The notes: generated by a model not told the origin, from the sequence alone. A stretch of 64,000 nucleotides of DNA from Rikenellaceae bacterium (GCA_015059785.1 SUZS01000004.1:1-64000); one strand, 5' to 3'; positions 18,498 to 30,206 are shown, counted from the first letter of the stretch. A program made the numbers and translations.

Positions 18498-21479
18498 ATG
18501 TTTAGACGAGTAAAGATACTATTTGTGATGTTGCTTGCCACGGTCGTTTGTGGGCAAGCGATGGCTGATAATAGCGAACAGATACTCTTTGCAAGGGCGA
18601 AGAGTCTGCTGGAACACGGGCGTTATGCCGATGCAAGGCACGCATATTTGCGACTAAAGGATATGGTGGCCACTGACGATGTGGCGGCAGTGCATAGCGT
18701 GGAGTATGGACTTACTGTCTGTGCGGCGATGCTTGATGATAATATTGCCGAGCAGCGTATGAGGGCATTTCTGATGAACTACCCAGGCTCGGTACACGCG
18801 GCAGATGTCCGCTTTCTGTTGGCCCTGCACTATTGCGAGACTGAGGAGTTTGCTCTTGCTAAGGAGCAGTTTGAGGGTGTGAACTACAAGTCGTTGAGTC
18901 GCTACGACCGTCAGCGATATGATATCCGCATGGGATATATAGAGTTTAACGACGGCAATATGGATAAGGCATTGGAGTATTTCAATCGCATATCTGCGCT
19001 CTGTGAGGTTGCCGACCACGCCGCTTACTACAAATCATACATTGCCTATAGCCGTGGCGAGCTGGATAAGGCCTACAATGGTTTTAAGTCCTTGGAGAGT
19101 AGCGAGGCATACTCAAAGCTCATACCCTTCTACCTTCTTCAGCTTGAGTTTGAGCGCGGAAATTATCGCTATGTAACTCAGAATTGCGACTCTCTGCTTG
19201 AGACTGCGCAGGACCAGGAGCGTACGGCGGTTATGCGCCTTGCTGCTGAGTCGTGGTTCCGCCTTGAGGGGTATAATAAGGCTCTGCAGTATATTACAGC
19301 CTATGCTAAGAGTAGTGGCAAGATGAGCCGCGAGGATAACTATCTGCTTGGTTATACCGCCTATCGCACAGCGGACTATGCAAGTGCTATTGAGCCGCTT
19401 AAGGCAGCTTGTAATGGTACAGATAACCTTGCGCAGAACGCCTCTTACCACCTCGCCGACTGCTATATCCGTCTGGGAGATAAGCGTAATGCAATCCGCG
19501 CATTTGCTATGGCGGCAGATGAAAGGTATAATAACGAGATTGCCGAGGATGCGCTATTTAACTACGGAAAGCTACTCTTTGATACCGGCGGAGGAACTTT
19601 TAACGAGTCTATAAATGTACTTGCGCGATACCTTAACCGCTATCCAGATACGGCCCGTACTGCCGAGGCAAAGGAGCTACTTATTGCTGCATACTACAAC
19701 TCAAAGGATTACGATATGGCATACGACGCTATCCGCGCCTTCCCAAATCCTGATGGCGGTATGAAGACTGCACTGCAAAAGATTGCATATTTCAAGGGCG
19801 TTGAGGCCTTTGAGACGGGGGATTATGCCCTTGCAAAGCTGTCTCTGGAGGAGTCGCTTGCTGTGGGTGTTAGTCCAAAGTATAATGCACTGTGCGCCTT
19901 CTGGCTTGGCGAGGTGGCATATCAGAGTGGCGATATGGAGCAGGCTGTCTATCAGTATAACTACTACCTTAAGCGCGCGCCGCGCTCGGCTGCTGAGTAT
20001 AAGCTGGCACTCTATAATCTTGGCTATGCAAATATGGCTCGTGGCGATAATAGTGCGGCGCAGAGGGCTTTGGATGGCTTTATTTGGCTCTACAAGCAGC
20101 GCGATGAGCTGCGTGCAGATGGATTTAATCGCTTGGCTGATGTCCACTTCTTGCAGCGTGACTATCAGAGCGCTGTAAAGAACTACGAGGGTGCTATTGC
20201 CCTTGCACAGCCTCAGAGTCACTATGCGAGATATCGACGAGCTATCTCTCTGGGTCTGCTTGGTAAGGAGCAACCGAAGATTGATGCTCTCAAGAGTATA
20301 ATTACAAAAAATGAGGGCGACTATGTAGATGATGCCTCTTATGAGCTGGGTCGTACATATCTCACTGCGGGTAGGTATGGCGATGGCGCAAAGACTCTTG
20401 AGGCTCTACTTGATAGCTTTCCAACAACCCCATATCATACGGCAGCAATGCTCGATTTGGGACTTATGTACTTTAACCTCGGTAACTCTGATAGGTCTTT
20501 GGAGTGCTATGATAAGGTTATCTCTGCCGCTCCACAGTCACAAGCTGCCCGCGATGCAATAAACAGTGTGCGAGAGATTTATGTCGCCAAGGGCGATGTG
20601 TCGTCCTATTTTGCCTATGCTGAGCGTACGGGCGTGGAGTGCGACTTGAGTGCCGTTACGCGTGACTCGCTGAGCTACCGCACTGCCGAGAAGATATACC
20701 TTGCCGGCAAGACCGACGAATCTATATCTCATTTTGAGAACTATATCTCATCTTATCCAAAGGGCTACTATATTGACGATGCGCTCTTCTGCTTGAGTGA
20801 TAGTTACCTTAAGTGCGACTCGCTTGACCGCGCGTTAGAGCGAATGAAGCGACTCTCTGACCGCCCACAGAGCAGATATACAGTGCCTGTGTTGGAGAAG
20901 TTGGCTACAGTGACTTACGATAATAAGATGTATGCCGAGTCGGCATCGGCCTTTCGCCGCCTATATGATGTTGTAGAGGAGGTAGATACTCGCCGAAAGG
21001 TTATAAAGAGATATGTTGAATCAACGATTTTGGTTGGCGAGGATAATCTGACTCTTGCTATGGCTGACGATATTGATACTCTGGCAGATGTTGAGACGGC
21101 TGTTGCGCGTAAGGCTCGCCATAGCCGCGCGAAGGTATATACAACGCAGGGTCGTAGGGACGATGCACTGGCGATATATCGCAATCTGAGCTCTGATAAG
21201 AGTGATGTGGTAGGTGCAGAGTCGGCATACCACATTATCCGCTACCACTTTGATGCGGGCGAGCACGATACTGCCGAGAAGCTTGTCTACGAGCTTGCAG
21301 ATAGCAAGACTCAGCATAGCTACTACCTTGGTCGCGCGTTTATCATTCTGGGTGATATCTATGCCGCTAAGGGGGATGCGTTCCAGGCTCGCGCAACATA
21401 TCAGAGTATTATAGATGGTTACTCTCCAGCTGATGATGGTGTAGTGGATGAGGCTAAACAGAGAATAGAGAAGTTATGA
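18498..21479 (+). CDS. Tetratricopeptide-repeat protein, signal peptide
   Basis: Many TPR-like helical repeats; signal-like MFRRVKILFVMLLATVVCGQAMA. Confidence 0.88.
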   Translation: MFRRVKILFVMLLATVVCGQAMADNSEQILFARAKSLLEHGRYADARHAYLRLKDMVATDDVAAVHSVEYGLTVCAAMLDDNIAEQRMRAFLMNYPGSVHAADVRFLLALHYCETEEFALAKEQFEGVNYKSLSRYDRQRYDIRMGYIEFNDGNMDKALEYFNRISALCEVADHAAYYKSYIAYSRGELDKAYNGFKSLESSEAYSKLIPFYLLQLEFERGNYRYVTQNCDSLLETAQDQERTAVMRLAAESWFRLEGYNKALQYITAYAKSSGKMSREDNYLLGYTAYRTADYASAIEPLKAACNGTDNLAQNASYHLADCYIRLGDKRNAIRAFAMAADERYNNEIAEDALFNYGKLLFDTGGGTFNESINVLARYLNRYPDTARTAEAKELLIAAYYNSKDYDMAYDAIRAFPNPDGGMKTALQKIAYFKGVEAFETGDYALAKLSLEESLAVGVSPKYNALCAFWLGEVAYQSGDMEQAVYQYNYYLKRAPRSAAEYKLALYNLGYANMARGDNSAAQRALDGFIWLYKQRDELRADGFNRLADVHFLQRDYQSAVKNYEGAIALAQPQSHYARYRRAISLGLLGKEQPKIDALKSIITKNEGDYVDDASYELGRTYLTAGRYGDGAKTLEALLDSFPTTPYHTAAMLDLGLMYFNLGNSDRSLECYDKVISAAPQSQAARDAINSVREIYVAKGDVSSYFAYAERTGVECDLSAVTRDSLSYRTAEKIYLAGKTDESISHFENYISSYPKGYYIDDALFCLSDSYLKCDSLDRALERMKRLSDRPQSRYTVPVLEKLATVTYDNKMYAESASAFRRLYDVVEEVDTRRKVIKRYVESTILVGEDNLTLAMADDIDTLADVETAVARKARHSRAKVYTTQGRRDDALAIYRNLSSDKSDVVGAESAYHIIRYHFDAGEHDTAEKLVYELADSKTQHSYYLGRAFIILGDIYAAKGDAFQARATYQSIIDGYSPADDGVVDEAKQRIEKL

Positions 21480-23170
21480 GAAAGATAGTACTTACAATAG
21501 CGGCAATGTTAGTGGCTCTTACGGCATTGGCGCAGGTAGAGCGAGAGGTTGAAGTGACAAAGCAGTATGTGCCAAAGTTGCCACCTGCTCGCAAGATGGA
21601 TATGACACCAGATAGGGTAGATACTGTATCTATCCGCCCCGAGATTGACTATACAATAGCTCCAAAGTCGTTTGCCTCGGCACTCGCTTCGGAGAAGTTC
21701 CGCCCCGCAAAGGTTACATACTGGGAGTATACAAAATCCTATCCGTTCTATATCAAGGCGGGTGTAGGTTATCCCCTTGTTAGTGAGGTAGATGCCTACG
21801 CCTCGACAAATCGTGCCGATGTGGGGTACTTTAGTGCCTATGTAAACCATAGTGGTAGCTATTCGGATATTAAGACCGCCAACCCAATCTCTGGCGAGGA
21901 GTTTAAGAGTAACTCGCAGCAGATGACAAACCGCATTGGGGTAAATGGAGGTAAGTATATTGGTCGCTACACCTTTAATGGCGATGCCTACTACCACTCT
22001 GATATCTTTCACCGCTATGCTCAGACCGAGAGTGAGGGTGGTGTTAATGAGATAAACTATGAAGATGTTGCCCTTACGCTATCCTTTGGCGATTCGTTTG
22101 CCGATATGAGCAAGCTAAACTTTAGTCTCTTTGCCTCAGTAGACTACTACAATGATAAGTCTGACCAGCTACCGCTTGCCGATATGAAGCGAAAGATGCA
22201 GCAGTTTAATGCTGCCGCAGGGCTGAGGATGGGTCGTAATGTGGGTGCAAGAGCTCGCCTCTATGCAACATTTGACTATCAAGGTCACTATGGATTTCAA
22301 TATATAAAAGGGTATGGCAATACTATTTTTAGCGGTGCTGTAAAGTTTGATTATAACCTCAAGTCACTGCTTGATATAAAGGCAGAACTTAAGTATAGCA
22401 ACGATAAAGTTGCAGGCCAAAAGAGCCGCCACCGCATCCTGCCAAATGTATATGTGGGATTTAATGTGGGTAAGAGGGGTGTCTTTGTTCCGTATGTAGA
22501 GGTTGATAGCCACATTGAGAACAACTCCTACCAGTCGCTGCAGGGTGTAAATCCATATATTCTGCTTCGCGAGTCGCAGTACACTTCTGTGCCAAATACG
22601 GCGGTGTATAATCTTCGCGTAGGTTTTACGGGTCATACAGTGAACAATAAGTTCAGCTACCGCCTCTATGCAAATGCGGCAATTATGTCCGATGCACTCT
22701 ACTGGGTCAATGTTGATAATATCGGCTTTGATGTGATAACCGATAGTCAGAATATCATCTCGCTCAACGCATCGGTAGAGTATAAGCCATTCTCGTCACT
22801 GCTTCTGGGCGCGGGATTTAAGGGTATGTACTACGATGCTAAAGCTGATGTTGAGTGTGGCAAGCCTGCATTTTTGGCAGACTTTGCAGTAAGATATACC
22901 CACCGCAAGTTCGCTATTGGTGCTACGGCCGAGGCTATGGGTAGCAGAAGTTGGACATTTATAGATACTACAGCGGCTAATGGCGAGGATATTAGTAGCC
23001 ATAAGTATCCTGCTTGTGTAGACTTGGGACTTACTTTTGACTGGTTTGTGGCAAAGCAGTGTACAGTATATATTGAGGGTCGCAACCTCGCAAATGCAAA
23101 GATTTACGACTGGGCACTCTATCGCCGATTGGGTGCAGGTGCTGTTGTGGGTATAAAAGTTCAATTCTAA
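21476..23170 (+). CDS. Outer-membrane beta-barrel (TonB-receptor-like) protein
   Basis: Signal peptide, alternating beta-strand pattern, C-terminal aromatic GIKVQF; overlaps TPR gene by 4 bp. Confidence 0.75.
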   Translation: MRKIVLTIAAMLVALTALAQVEREVEVTKQYVPKLPPARKMDMTPDRVDTVSIRPEIDYTIAPKSFASALASEKFRPAKVTYWEYTKSYPFYIKAGVGYPLVSEVDAYASTNRADVGYFSAYVNHSGSYSDIKTANPISGEEFKSNSQQMTNRIGVNGGKYIGRYTFNGDAYYHSDIFHRYAQTESEGGVNEINYEDVALTLSFGDSFADMSKLNFSLFASVDYYNDKSDQLPLADMKRKMQQFNAAAGLRMGRNVGARARLYATFDYQGHYGFQYIKGYGNTIFSGAVKFDYNLKSLLDIKAELKYSNDKVAGQKSRHRILPNVYVGFNVGKRGVFVPYVEVDSHIENNSYQSLQGVNPYILLRESQYTSVPNTAVYNLRVGFTGHTVNNKFSYRLYANAAIMSDALYWVNVDNIGFDVITDSQNIISLNASVEYKPFSSLLLGAGFKGMYYDAKADVECGKPAFLADFAVRYTHRKFAIGATAEAMGSRSWTFIDTTAANGEDISSHKYPACVDLGLTFDWFVAKQCTVYIEGRNLANAKIYDWALYRRLGAGAVVGIKVQF

Positions 23171-23670
23171 TGGCTCGCGAGAGGGTATATACACTTCCGT
23201 TTGTCTGGAGTAAGACGGTCTGGGCATACACTCTGATATTTTTTGCCGGCTCGGTGATTTATATCGGTATGCTTGTCTATCTGATTTTCAATGGTACTAC
23301 CGTTGCGGCTGTTGCGGGCCTTGTTGTGGCATTGCCCGTACTTGTTGGTATTATGATATTTTGCGAGGGCTACTCGCCACAGCGTCTTGAAATTTCAGAG
23401 TCTCAGATAACCGTTTTGCGTAGATATGATAGCATAACAATACCTCGCTCTATGATAGTGTCGGTTGTCAAGTTAGAGCCTAAAGATATGAAACGGGTAT
23501 ATACTGACGGCGGTTGTGCAGGGCTATTTGGCTACTTCGGAGGGTTTAGAAGTAAACAGTTGGGACGCTTCAAGATGTATAGCACATCAATGGATAATCT
23601 CTATCTACTTACCCTGTCTGACAGTAGAAAGATTGTCATTGGATGTACAGAACCAAAATTATTATTGTAA
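23170..23670 (+). CDS. Membrane protein, PH-like domain
   Basis: Two hydrophobic segments then ESQITVLRRYDSITIPRSMIVSVVKLEP. Confidence 0.6.
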   Translation: MARERVYTLPFVWSKTVWAYTLIFFAGSVIYIGMLVYLIFNGTTVAAVAGLVVALPVLVGIMIFCEGYSPQRLEISESQITVLRRYDSITIPRSMIVSVVKLEPKDMKRVYTDGGCAGLFGYFGGFRSKQLGRFKMYSTSMDNLYLLTLSDSRKIVIGCTEPKLLL

Positions 23671-23725
23671 ACCTTTGCCTTTTTTGAATTGTTTTATAAC
23701 TTTGTGCCATTAAATATAGTATAAA

Positions 23726-24562
23726 ATGAGAGCATTTTCTACCGTATCAGAGTTGCGAGAGGCGCTGCTTCCGCTTCGTGATAAGACAATAGGCTTTGTG
23801 CCTACTATGGGTGCGCTGCATCAGGGTCATATCTCTCTTGTTGAGCGCGCACGCCGTGAGTGCGATACTGTCGTGGTATCAGTCTTTGTAAATCCAACAC
23901 AGTTTAATGATAAAAACGACCTTAAGCACTATCCTCGTACCCCAGAGGCTGATGCAGCAATGTTAGAGGCTGCGGGTGTGGACTATGTCCTCTTTCCAAG
24001 TGTTGAGGAGATATACCCAGAGCCAGATACTCGCGTTTTTGACTTTGGTCAGATAGATAAGGTTATGGAGGGCGCAACTCGTCCGGGTCACTTTAATGGC
24101 GTTGCGCAAGTTGTTAGCCGACTCTTCAATATCGTCGAGCCTACAAAGGCTTACTTTGGCGAGAAGGACTTTCAGCAGATTGCTGTTGTTCGCGCAATGG
24201 TGGCTCAACTCGGTATAGATGTGGAGATTGTAGATTGTCCAATTATTCGCGACACAGACGGCCTTGCTCGCTCATCGCGTAATACGCTGCTTACAGCAGA
24301 GCATCGTGCTGCAGCGCCTCATATCTACGAGGTACTCTCAGCGGCAGTAGCTAAGGTTGGTCAGATGAGCCCCGCAGAGCTTACTGCATGGGTTACAGCT
24401 GAGGTGGAGAAGAACCCGCTGCTGAAGGTTATCTACTTTCAGGCTGTGGATGCCTTTACAATGCAGAGTGTTGCGAGCTGGGATGAGTGCAGTCGTATTC
24501 AGGGTTGCATTGCTGTTCAGGCGGGCGAGATTCGCCTTATTGACAATATAAAATTGAAGTAA
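23726..24562 (+). CDS. panC: Pantoate--beta-alanine ligase
   Basis: [37 protein letters not shown]. Confidence 0.97.
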   Translation: MRAFSTVSELREALLPLRDKTIGFVPTMGALHQGHISLVERARRECDTVVVSVFVNPTQFNDKNDLKHYPRTPEADAAMLEAAGVDYVLFPSVEEIYPEPDTRVFDFGQIDKVMEGATRPGHFNGVAQVVSRLFNIVEPTKAYFGEKDFQQIAVVRAMVAQLGIDVEIVDCPIIRDTDGLARSSRNTLLTAEHRAAAPHIYEVLSAAVAKVGQMSPAELTAWVTAEVEKNPLLKVIYFQAVDAFTMQSVASWDECSRIQGCIAVQAGEIRLIDNIKLK

Positions 24563-24563
24563 G

Positions 24564-24917
24564 ATGACTATTGAAGTACTCAAATCCAAGATTCATCGCG
24601 TAACAGTCACACAGGCAAATGTGGATTATGTGGGTAGCATTACTATCGACAGCAATCTTCTTGAGGCTGCAAACATTATCCGCGGCGAGAAGGTGCAGGT
24701 TGTCAATGTTACAAATGGCGAGCGTTTGGAGACCTATGCTATCCCAGGGGAGGCTGGTAGCGGAGTGATTTGTCTTAATGGTGCAGCTGCACATAAGGCA
24801 TCAGTGGGTGATGTGGTGATAATAATCTCCTATGCAGCTATGGATTTTGAAGAGGCTAAGAGCTTTAAGCCTTGGGTGATTTTCCCTGATACGACAACAA
24901 ACAAACTTGTAAAATAA
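24564..24917 (+). CDS. panD: Aspartate 1-decarboxylase
   Basis: [42 protein letters not shown]. Confidence 0.97.
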   Translation: MTIEVLKSKIHRVTVTQANVDYVGSITIDSNLLEAANIIRGEKVQVVNVTNGERLETYAIPGEAGSGVICLNGAAAHKASVGDVVIIISYAAMDFEEAKSFKPWVIFPDTTTNKLVK

Positions 24918-25429
24918 TGGATATTCTGCTCTCTGTGCTCGCAGTGCTATTTGTCTTGGTGGGCGTTGTGGGCTGTATTGTTCCTGTGCTACCAGGACCG
25001 TTTCTCTCTTATGGAGCCGTTTTGTGTTGTTACTTCTGCTCCTACTCACAAATTTCTACCCGTGCGCTGTGGATATACCTTGCTCTTACTGTGGTAGTTA
25101 CAGTTTTGGACTTTGTGTTGCCGGCATACTTTACAAAGCTCTCGGGCGGAAGTAAGGCTGGCGAGCGTGGTGCTACAGCGGGTCTTATTGTGGGAATGCT
25201 TTTGGGTAGCCTCATTGGTGCTATTATCGGTCCATTTATTGGTGCTGTGGTGGGTGAGATGATTAAGGATAGCTCTAATTTTGGTCGCGCACTTAAGTCT
25301 GGCTTCGGCTCGTTTTTATCCTTCTTGGTTGGTACAGGCTTTAAGCTTATATTGTGCCTGGCTATGCTTATAGATATCTTCGGCGAGATTTTCCCCGCAT
25401 TAGGAAGTTGGTTTTCAAATTTATTTTAG
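24917..25429 (+). CDS. DUF456-type membrane protein
   Basis: VLPGPFLSYGAVL and Gly-rich GLIVGMLLGSLIGAIIGPFIGAVVGE. Confidence 0.82.
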   Translation: MDILLSVLAVLFVLVGVVGCIVPVLPGPFLSYGAVLCCYFCSYSQISTRALWIYLALTVVVTVLDFVLPAYFTKLSGGSKAGERGATAGLIVGMLLGSLIGAIIGPFIGAVVGEMIKDSSNFGRALKSGFGSFLSFLVGTGFKLILCLAMLIDIFGEIFPALGSWFSNLF

Positions 25430-25431
25430 AT

Positions 25432-28335
25432 ATGAAGCAGTTTAGATTAATTTTGATGGCAGTGGCTCTTTTTGCTCTGTCGTCTTGTTCGGATTATAGT
25501 TACCAGAGTGTCAAGGATGACCCGATGAATGTGCGTATCTATACGCTTGATAATGGTCTGAAGGTCTACCTTTCGGTAAATAAGGAGCAGCCACGCATCC
25601 AGACAATGATTGCTGTGCGCGTGGGTGCAAAGAATGACCCAGCAGAGACTACTGGTCTTGCTCACTACTTTGAGCACCTTATGTTTAAGGGTACAGAGAA
25701 GTTCGGCACAAGCAACTATGAGGCTGAGAAACCAATTCTTGACCAGATAGAGGCGATGTTTGAGCTATATCGCAAGAGTGAGGATGAGGCGGAGCGTAAG
25801 AGTATCTATGCAAAGATTGATAGTCTGTCACAGGTGGCTGCATCGTATGCTATACCAAACGAGTACGACAAACTGGTGCAGAGCATTGGTGGCGATGGCT
25901 GTAATGCTTGGACTTCGTATGATGAGACAAGCTATATGTCCGAGATATCTTCAAATCAGGTTGAGAATTGGGCAAAGATAGAGTCTGACAGATTTAAGAA
26001 TGCCGTTATTCGTGGCTTCCACACAGAACTTGAGACTGTCTACGAGGAGTATAATATGAGCCTTACACGCGATTCGCGCAAGGTGCTTGATAAGTTCCTC
26101 GCCCTGATGATGCCAAATCATCCATACGGTCAGCACTCTGTACTTGGTAAGCAGGAGCATTTGAAGAATCCATCTATTACCAATATCAAGAACTACTACA
26201 AGACCTACTATGTGCCAAATAATATGGCTGTATGTATGTCTGGAGATTTTGACCCAGATGAGGTTATTAAGATTATTGACGCATATTTTGGCGATATGAC
26301 ACCAAATGAGAATCTGCCACAGGGTGTTGAGGGTAGTGTTACGGCTGTCACTGAGCCTCGTCGTGCAGAGGTATATGGCCTTGAGAGCGAGATGCTCTAT
26401 GCAGGTTGGCTTACCGGTTCGGCAACGAGTGACGATGCACTGATGCTTGAGATTGTCCCTCAGATTCTTAGCAACGCTTATTGCGGAATTATTGACCAGA
26501 ACCTTATTCAGGAGCAGAAGGTTCTCTATGGTGGTGCGTCAGGCGATCAGCTATCAGATGCGGGCTTTATGGTGCTTGTGGGTATGCCAAAGGATGGGCA
26601 GACACTTGAGCAAGTTGAGGCTCTGCTGCTTGAGCAGGTAGAGAAACTAAAGAGTGGCGAGTGGGATGAGAGTATTCTTAATGCTATTATCGCCAACTAT
26701 AAGCGTGAACTGATGACCTCTTATGAGGATAACTTTGACCGCTGCTACTCTATGGTGCTCTCATTTATCAATGGACAGAGTTGGGAGAATGTAGTGACAA
26801 CGCTCGATAGAGTAGGTAAGATTACAAAGGCCGATGTTGTTGCTTGGGCAAATGAGAAGCTTACAGAGAAGAGCCTTGTGACTGTCTACAAGCGCCAGGG
26901 AGAGGATAAGAATCAGAAGAAGATTGCCAAGCCACACATTACACCTATCCCAAGCAATCGTAACAGCCAGTCGGCGTTCCTCACAGAGATTGCAAACAGC
27001 AAGGTTGAGCCTATTACTCCTCGCTTTACAGACTATGAGCGCGATATGGATATTGTGGCTATGGATAAGGGTGTAGAGTTGCTCTATAAGCACAATGAGC
27101 TCAACGACCGCTTTGAGCTTGTATATCTCTATGACTTTGGTACCGAGTCAGACCCTGCACTGGCATTCTTGGGCAGATATATGGCTATGCTCGGCACAGA
27201 GAGTAAGAGTCTAAAGCAGATGCAACTTGAGCAGTACAATCTCGCTTGCGATGTATCTCTGTCGGCGTCAAAGACAAATCTCTATGTTTCTATCTCTGGT
27301 CTTGCTGAGAATATAGACAAGGCTGTGGCCCTTGCTGAGGAGTATTTGTCAAATATTAAGGGCGACGAGGGTGTGCTTGCCGAGATTAAGCGCGATATTC
27401 TTCAGGAGCGTAAGAATAATTTGAGCAACCAGCGTGCAAACTACTCGGCTCTCCAGCGTTATGCAACCTATGGTAGCGACTATGTCGAGCGCACAACACT
27501 CTCAAACGCAGAGCTTGAGGCACTTACCTCGGATGACCTTGTAGAGAAGATTAAGGGTCTGAAGAACTATCAGCACCGCGTACTCTACTATGGCCCACAG
27601 AGCAGTCGTGAGGTCGTTTCATTGCTCGGTAAGCACCATACACTTGCAAAAGAGCTTATCCCTGTAGAGTATCAGAGCACTCCAACTATCCCTGTTACCG
27701 AGCCAAAGGTTATCTTTGCTCAGTACGATGCAAAGCAGATTTACTATATGCAGTATACTTGCGGAGATGATATGTTTGATGTGACTCTTGACCCTGTTGT
27801 ACGCCTCTATAATGAGTATTTCAGTGGTGGTATGAATGCTATTGTGTTCCAGGAGATGCGCGAGTCCCGCGGCCTTGCATACTCATCATACGCATATCTG
27901 GGTCAAGGAAATACCTGCAAGGAGCCATACTACTTCTACGCCTTTATCGCAACGCAGAACGATAAGATGCAGCAGGCTATCGAGGCCTTTGACTCGATTA
28001 TTGAGGATATGCCACAGTCAGAGGCAGCCTTTGAGCTTACTCGTCAGGGTATTATCACAAATATGGGTACTGGTAGAACTACAAAGATGGATGTGCTGTG
28101 GAAGTATGTTGGCGACAGTCGCTTTGGTATTACTGACTTTAACCGTACAGAGGCTATCTATAACGCTATTCAGACAATGACCCTTGAGGATGTTGTAGCC
28201 TTCCAGCAGAGCCATATTAAGGGCCGCAACTACCTCTACTGCATCCTGGGCGACCGCAACGATGTAGATATGAAGTACCTCAAGAGATTAGGCAAGATAG
28301 AGTTTGTGACTCCAGAGCAGATTTTTGGCTACTAA
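25432..28335 (+). CDS. M16 family insulinase-like metallopeptidase, lipoprotein
   Basis: GLAHYFEHLMFKGTEKFG (HxxEH), lipobox LSSCSD; two M16 lobes. Confidence 0.95.
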   Translation: MKQFRLILMAVALFALSSCSDYSYQSVKDDPMNVRIYTLDNGLKVYLSVNKEQPRIQTMIAVRVGAKNDPAETTGLAHYFEHLMFKGTEKFGTSNYEAEKPILDQIEAMFELYRKSEDEAERKSIYAKIDSLSQVAASYAIPNEYDKLVQSIGGDGCNAWTSYDETSYMSEISSNQVENWAKIESDRFKNAVIRGFHTELETVYEEYNMSLTRDSRKVLDKFLALMMPNHPYGQHSVLGKQEHLKNPSITNIKNYYKTYYVPNNMAVCMSGDFDPDEVIKIIDAYFGDMTPNENLPQGVEGSVTAVTEPRRAEVYGLESEMLYAGWLTGSATSDDALMLEIVPQILSNAYCGIIDQNLIQEQKVLYGGASGDQLSDAGFMVLVGMPKDGQTLEQVEALLLEQVEKLKSGEWDESILNAIIANYKRELMTSYEDNFDRCYSMVLSFINGQSWENVVTTLDRVGKITKADVVAWANEKLTEKSLVTVYKRQGEDKNQKKIAKPHITPIPSNRNSQSAFLTEIANSKVEPITPRFTDYERDMDIVAMDKGVELLYKHNELNDRFELVYLYDFGTESDPALAFLGRYMAMLGTESKSLKQMQLEQYNLACDVSLSASKTNLYVSISGLAENIDKAVALAEEYLSNIKGDEGVLAEIKRDILQERKNNLSNQRANYSALQRYATYGSDYVERTTLSNAELEALTSDDLVEKIKGLKNYQHRVLYYGPQSSREVVSLLGKHHTLAKELIPVEYQSTPTIPVTEPKVIFAQYDAKQIYYMQYTCGDDMFDVTLDPVVRLYNEYFSGGMNAIVFQEMRESRGLAYSSYAYLGQGNTCKEPYYFYAFIATQNDKMQQAIEAFDSIIEDMPQSEAAFELTRQGIITNMGTGRTTKMDVLWKYVGDSRFGITDFNRTEAIYNAIQTMTLEDVVAFQQSHIKGRNYLYCILGDRNDVDMKYLKRLGKIEFVTPEQIFGY

Positions 28336-28390
28336 ACTGCTATTTGTTGTTTGGCAAAAGTTTGCTAACTTTGCACTGAATTATAATATT

Positions 28391-29005
28391 ATGGTAGTAG
28401 ATACAATAAACGAATACTTAAAGAGCAACCGCAGGCTTATAATACCCTCTTTTGGCGCATTTGTCGCAAAGGAGGATGGGCAGGTTATATTCTCTGAGCT
28501 ACTGAAGAAGGATGACGGAGTTTTGCGCGGTTTGCTTGTGGCTAAGGGTATGCGAGAGATTGAGGCTGCTGGAAAGATTGACCGCTTTATCTTTGAGATT
28601 CGCCACGCACTTATGCAGAGTAGTATCTGCCCAGTTGCAGACTTAGGAACATTTTATCGTACAGCAGAGGGTGTTATTACCTTTGACTCTACAAAACCCG
28701 CTGCAGTGGCTATTCCTACTACTCCAGCGGCAGCAGAGCCTGTAGTGCCAACGCCTGTAACACCAACCACGCCTATAGCGCCTACGCCAGTTGCGCCTTC
28801 AGCACCATCTGCTCGTAAGCCAAGGCGAGAGGGTCGTGGTGGTGGCTTTGTGATGTGGTTTGCCGCTATTGTAATTGTTGGAGCTCTACTTGCTTTGGCA
28901 TATGGCATCTACACTATGGTTACAGTGCCAAATGATAATTTAGATAAACAGATGGATGCCCAGCGTATACCAAGGATGGAGATTCCACAAAATGGGGGAG
29001 AGTAG
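28391..29005 (+). CDS. HU-like domain + C-terminal TM protein
   Basis: INEYLKSNRRLIIPSFGAFVAK resembles Bacteroidetes HU/CCDC81-like domain; TM FVMWFAAIVIVGALLALAYGIY. Confidence 0.65.
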   Translation: MVVDTINEYLKSNRRLIIPSFGAFVAKEDGQVIFSELLKKDDGVLRGLLVAKGMREIEAAGKIDRFIFEIRHALMQSSICPVADLGTFYRTAEGVITFDSTKPAAVAIPTTPAAAEPVVPTPVTPTTPIAPTPVAPSAPSARKPRREGRGGGFVMWFAAIVIVGALLALAYGIYTMVTVPNDNLDKQMDAQRIPRMEIPQNGGE

Positions 29006-29008
29006 AAT

Positions 29009-30196
29009 ATGGCAGATTTAGTCTCTATAAAACAGCGATTTGGCATTATCGGTAACTCTGAGCTTATCAATCGTGCCCTTGAGATAGCACTTCGTGTTGC
29101 ACCTACAGACCTTACGGTGCTTATCACTGGAGAGAGTGGTGTCGGTAAGGAGTTCTTTCCGCAAGTTATCCACTCCGCTTCGGCGCGTAAGCACGGCAAG
29201 TATGTGGCTGTAAACTGTGGAGCTATTCCTGAGGGTACAATAGACTCTGAGCTTTTTGGTCACGAGAAGGGTGCTTTTACGGGTGCTGTAGACTCGCGTA
29301 AGGGATACTTTGAGGAGGCAGATGGAGGAACAATCTTCCTTGACGAGGTTGGCGAGCTGCCACTATCAACTCAGGTGCGTCTGCTGCGCGTGCTTCAGAC
29401 GGGAGAGTTTATCCGTGTAGGCTCGGCGCGGGTGCAGAAGACCAATGTGCGTGTCGTGGCGGCTACAAATAACAATCTGCTGCGCTCAATTAGTGAGGGT
29501 CGCTTCCGTGAGGATTTGTACTACCGATTAGCCACTGTGCCAATCTCAGTGCCAGCACTCAGAGAGCGTCCAGAGGATATATACCTACTTTTCCGTAAGT
29601 TTGCAACAGATGTGGCTGTGAAGTATCGTATGCCCGCCATCACTCTTGATGCCTCTGCAAGAAATATGCTTGAGCGCTACTCTTGGCCAGGTAATGTGCG
29701 ACAGTTGAAGAATGTGGCAGAGCAGATATCGGCAATCGAGACAGAGAGAGATATTACAGCCTCTATTCTTGAGCGTTATCTGACACCAAATAGTAAGATG
29801 GCTACGCCGTCAGTTACTAATGCGGCGTCGTTTGATGATTTGAATACCGAGCGAGAGATTCTTTATAAGATTCTCTTTGATATGCGCGCAGATATAAACG
29901 AGATGAAGCAGATGCTCTATCGTATGGGTGGCTATGGTGCTATGCAGCCGATAAGTAAAGAGCCTCGCCATGAGGTTGCGGCTCTTCTGCCATCAACGGC
30001 TTCGCAATCAGTAGAGTATGCCGAGGAGATTGTCGATGATGTGCCACAGCCCGCTACAAAGGCCGATATGCAGCGAGAGCAAATTATCCGCGCACTGCAT
30101 CGTAACGGAGGCTCTCGTCGTGCGGCAGCAGCAGAGCTATTTATGTCAGAACGCACACTCTATCGTCGTATAAAGGAGTTGGGTATTGAGGAGTAA
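29009..30196 (+). CDS. Sigma-54-dependent transcriptional regulator
   Basis: GESGVGKEFFPQVIH, GAFTGAVDSRKGYFEEADGGTIFLDEVGE, C-terminal Fis HTH. Confidence 0.95.
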   Translation: MADLVSIKQRFGIIGNSELINRALEIALRVAPTDLTVLITGESGVGKEFFPQVIHSASARKHGKYVAVNCGAIPEGTIDSELFGHEKGAFTGAVDSRKGYFEEADGGTIFLDEVGELPLSTQVRLLRVLQTGEFIRVGSARVQKTNVRVVAATNNNLLRSISEGRFREDLYYRLATVPISVPALRERPEDIYLLFRKFATDVAVKYRMPAITLDASARNMLERYSWPGNVRQLKNVAEQISAIETERDITASILERYLTPNSKMATPSVTNAASFDDLNTEREILYKILFDMRADINEMKQMLYRMGGYGAMQPISKEPRHEVAALLPSTASQSVEYAEEIVDDVPQPATKADMQREQIIRALHRNGGSRRAAAAELFMSERTLYRRIKELGIEE

Positions 30197-30206
30197 AATG
30201 TTTGTT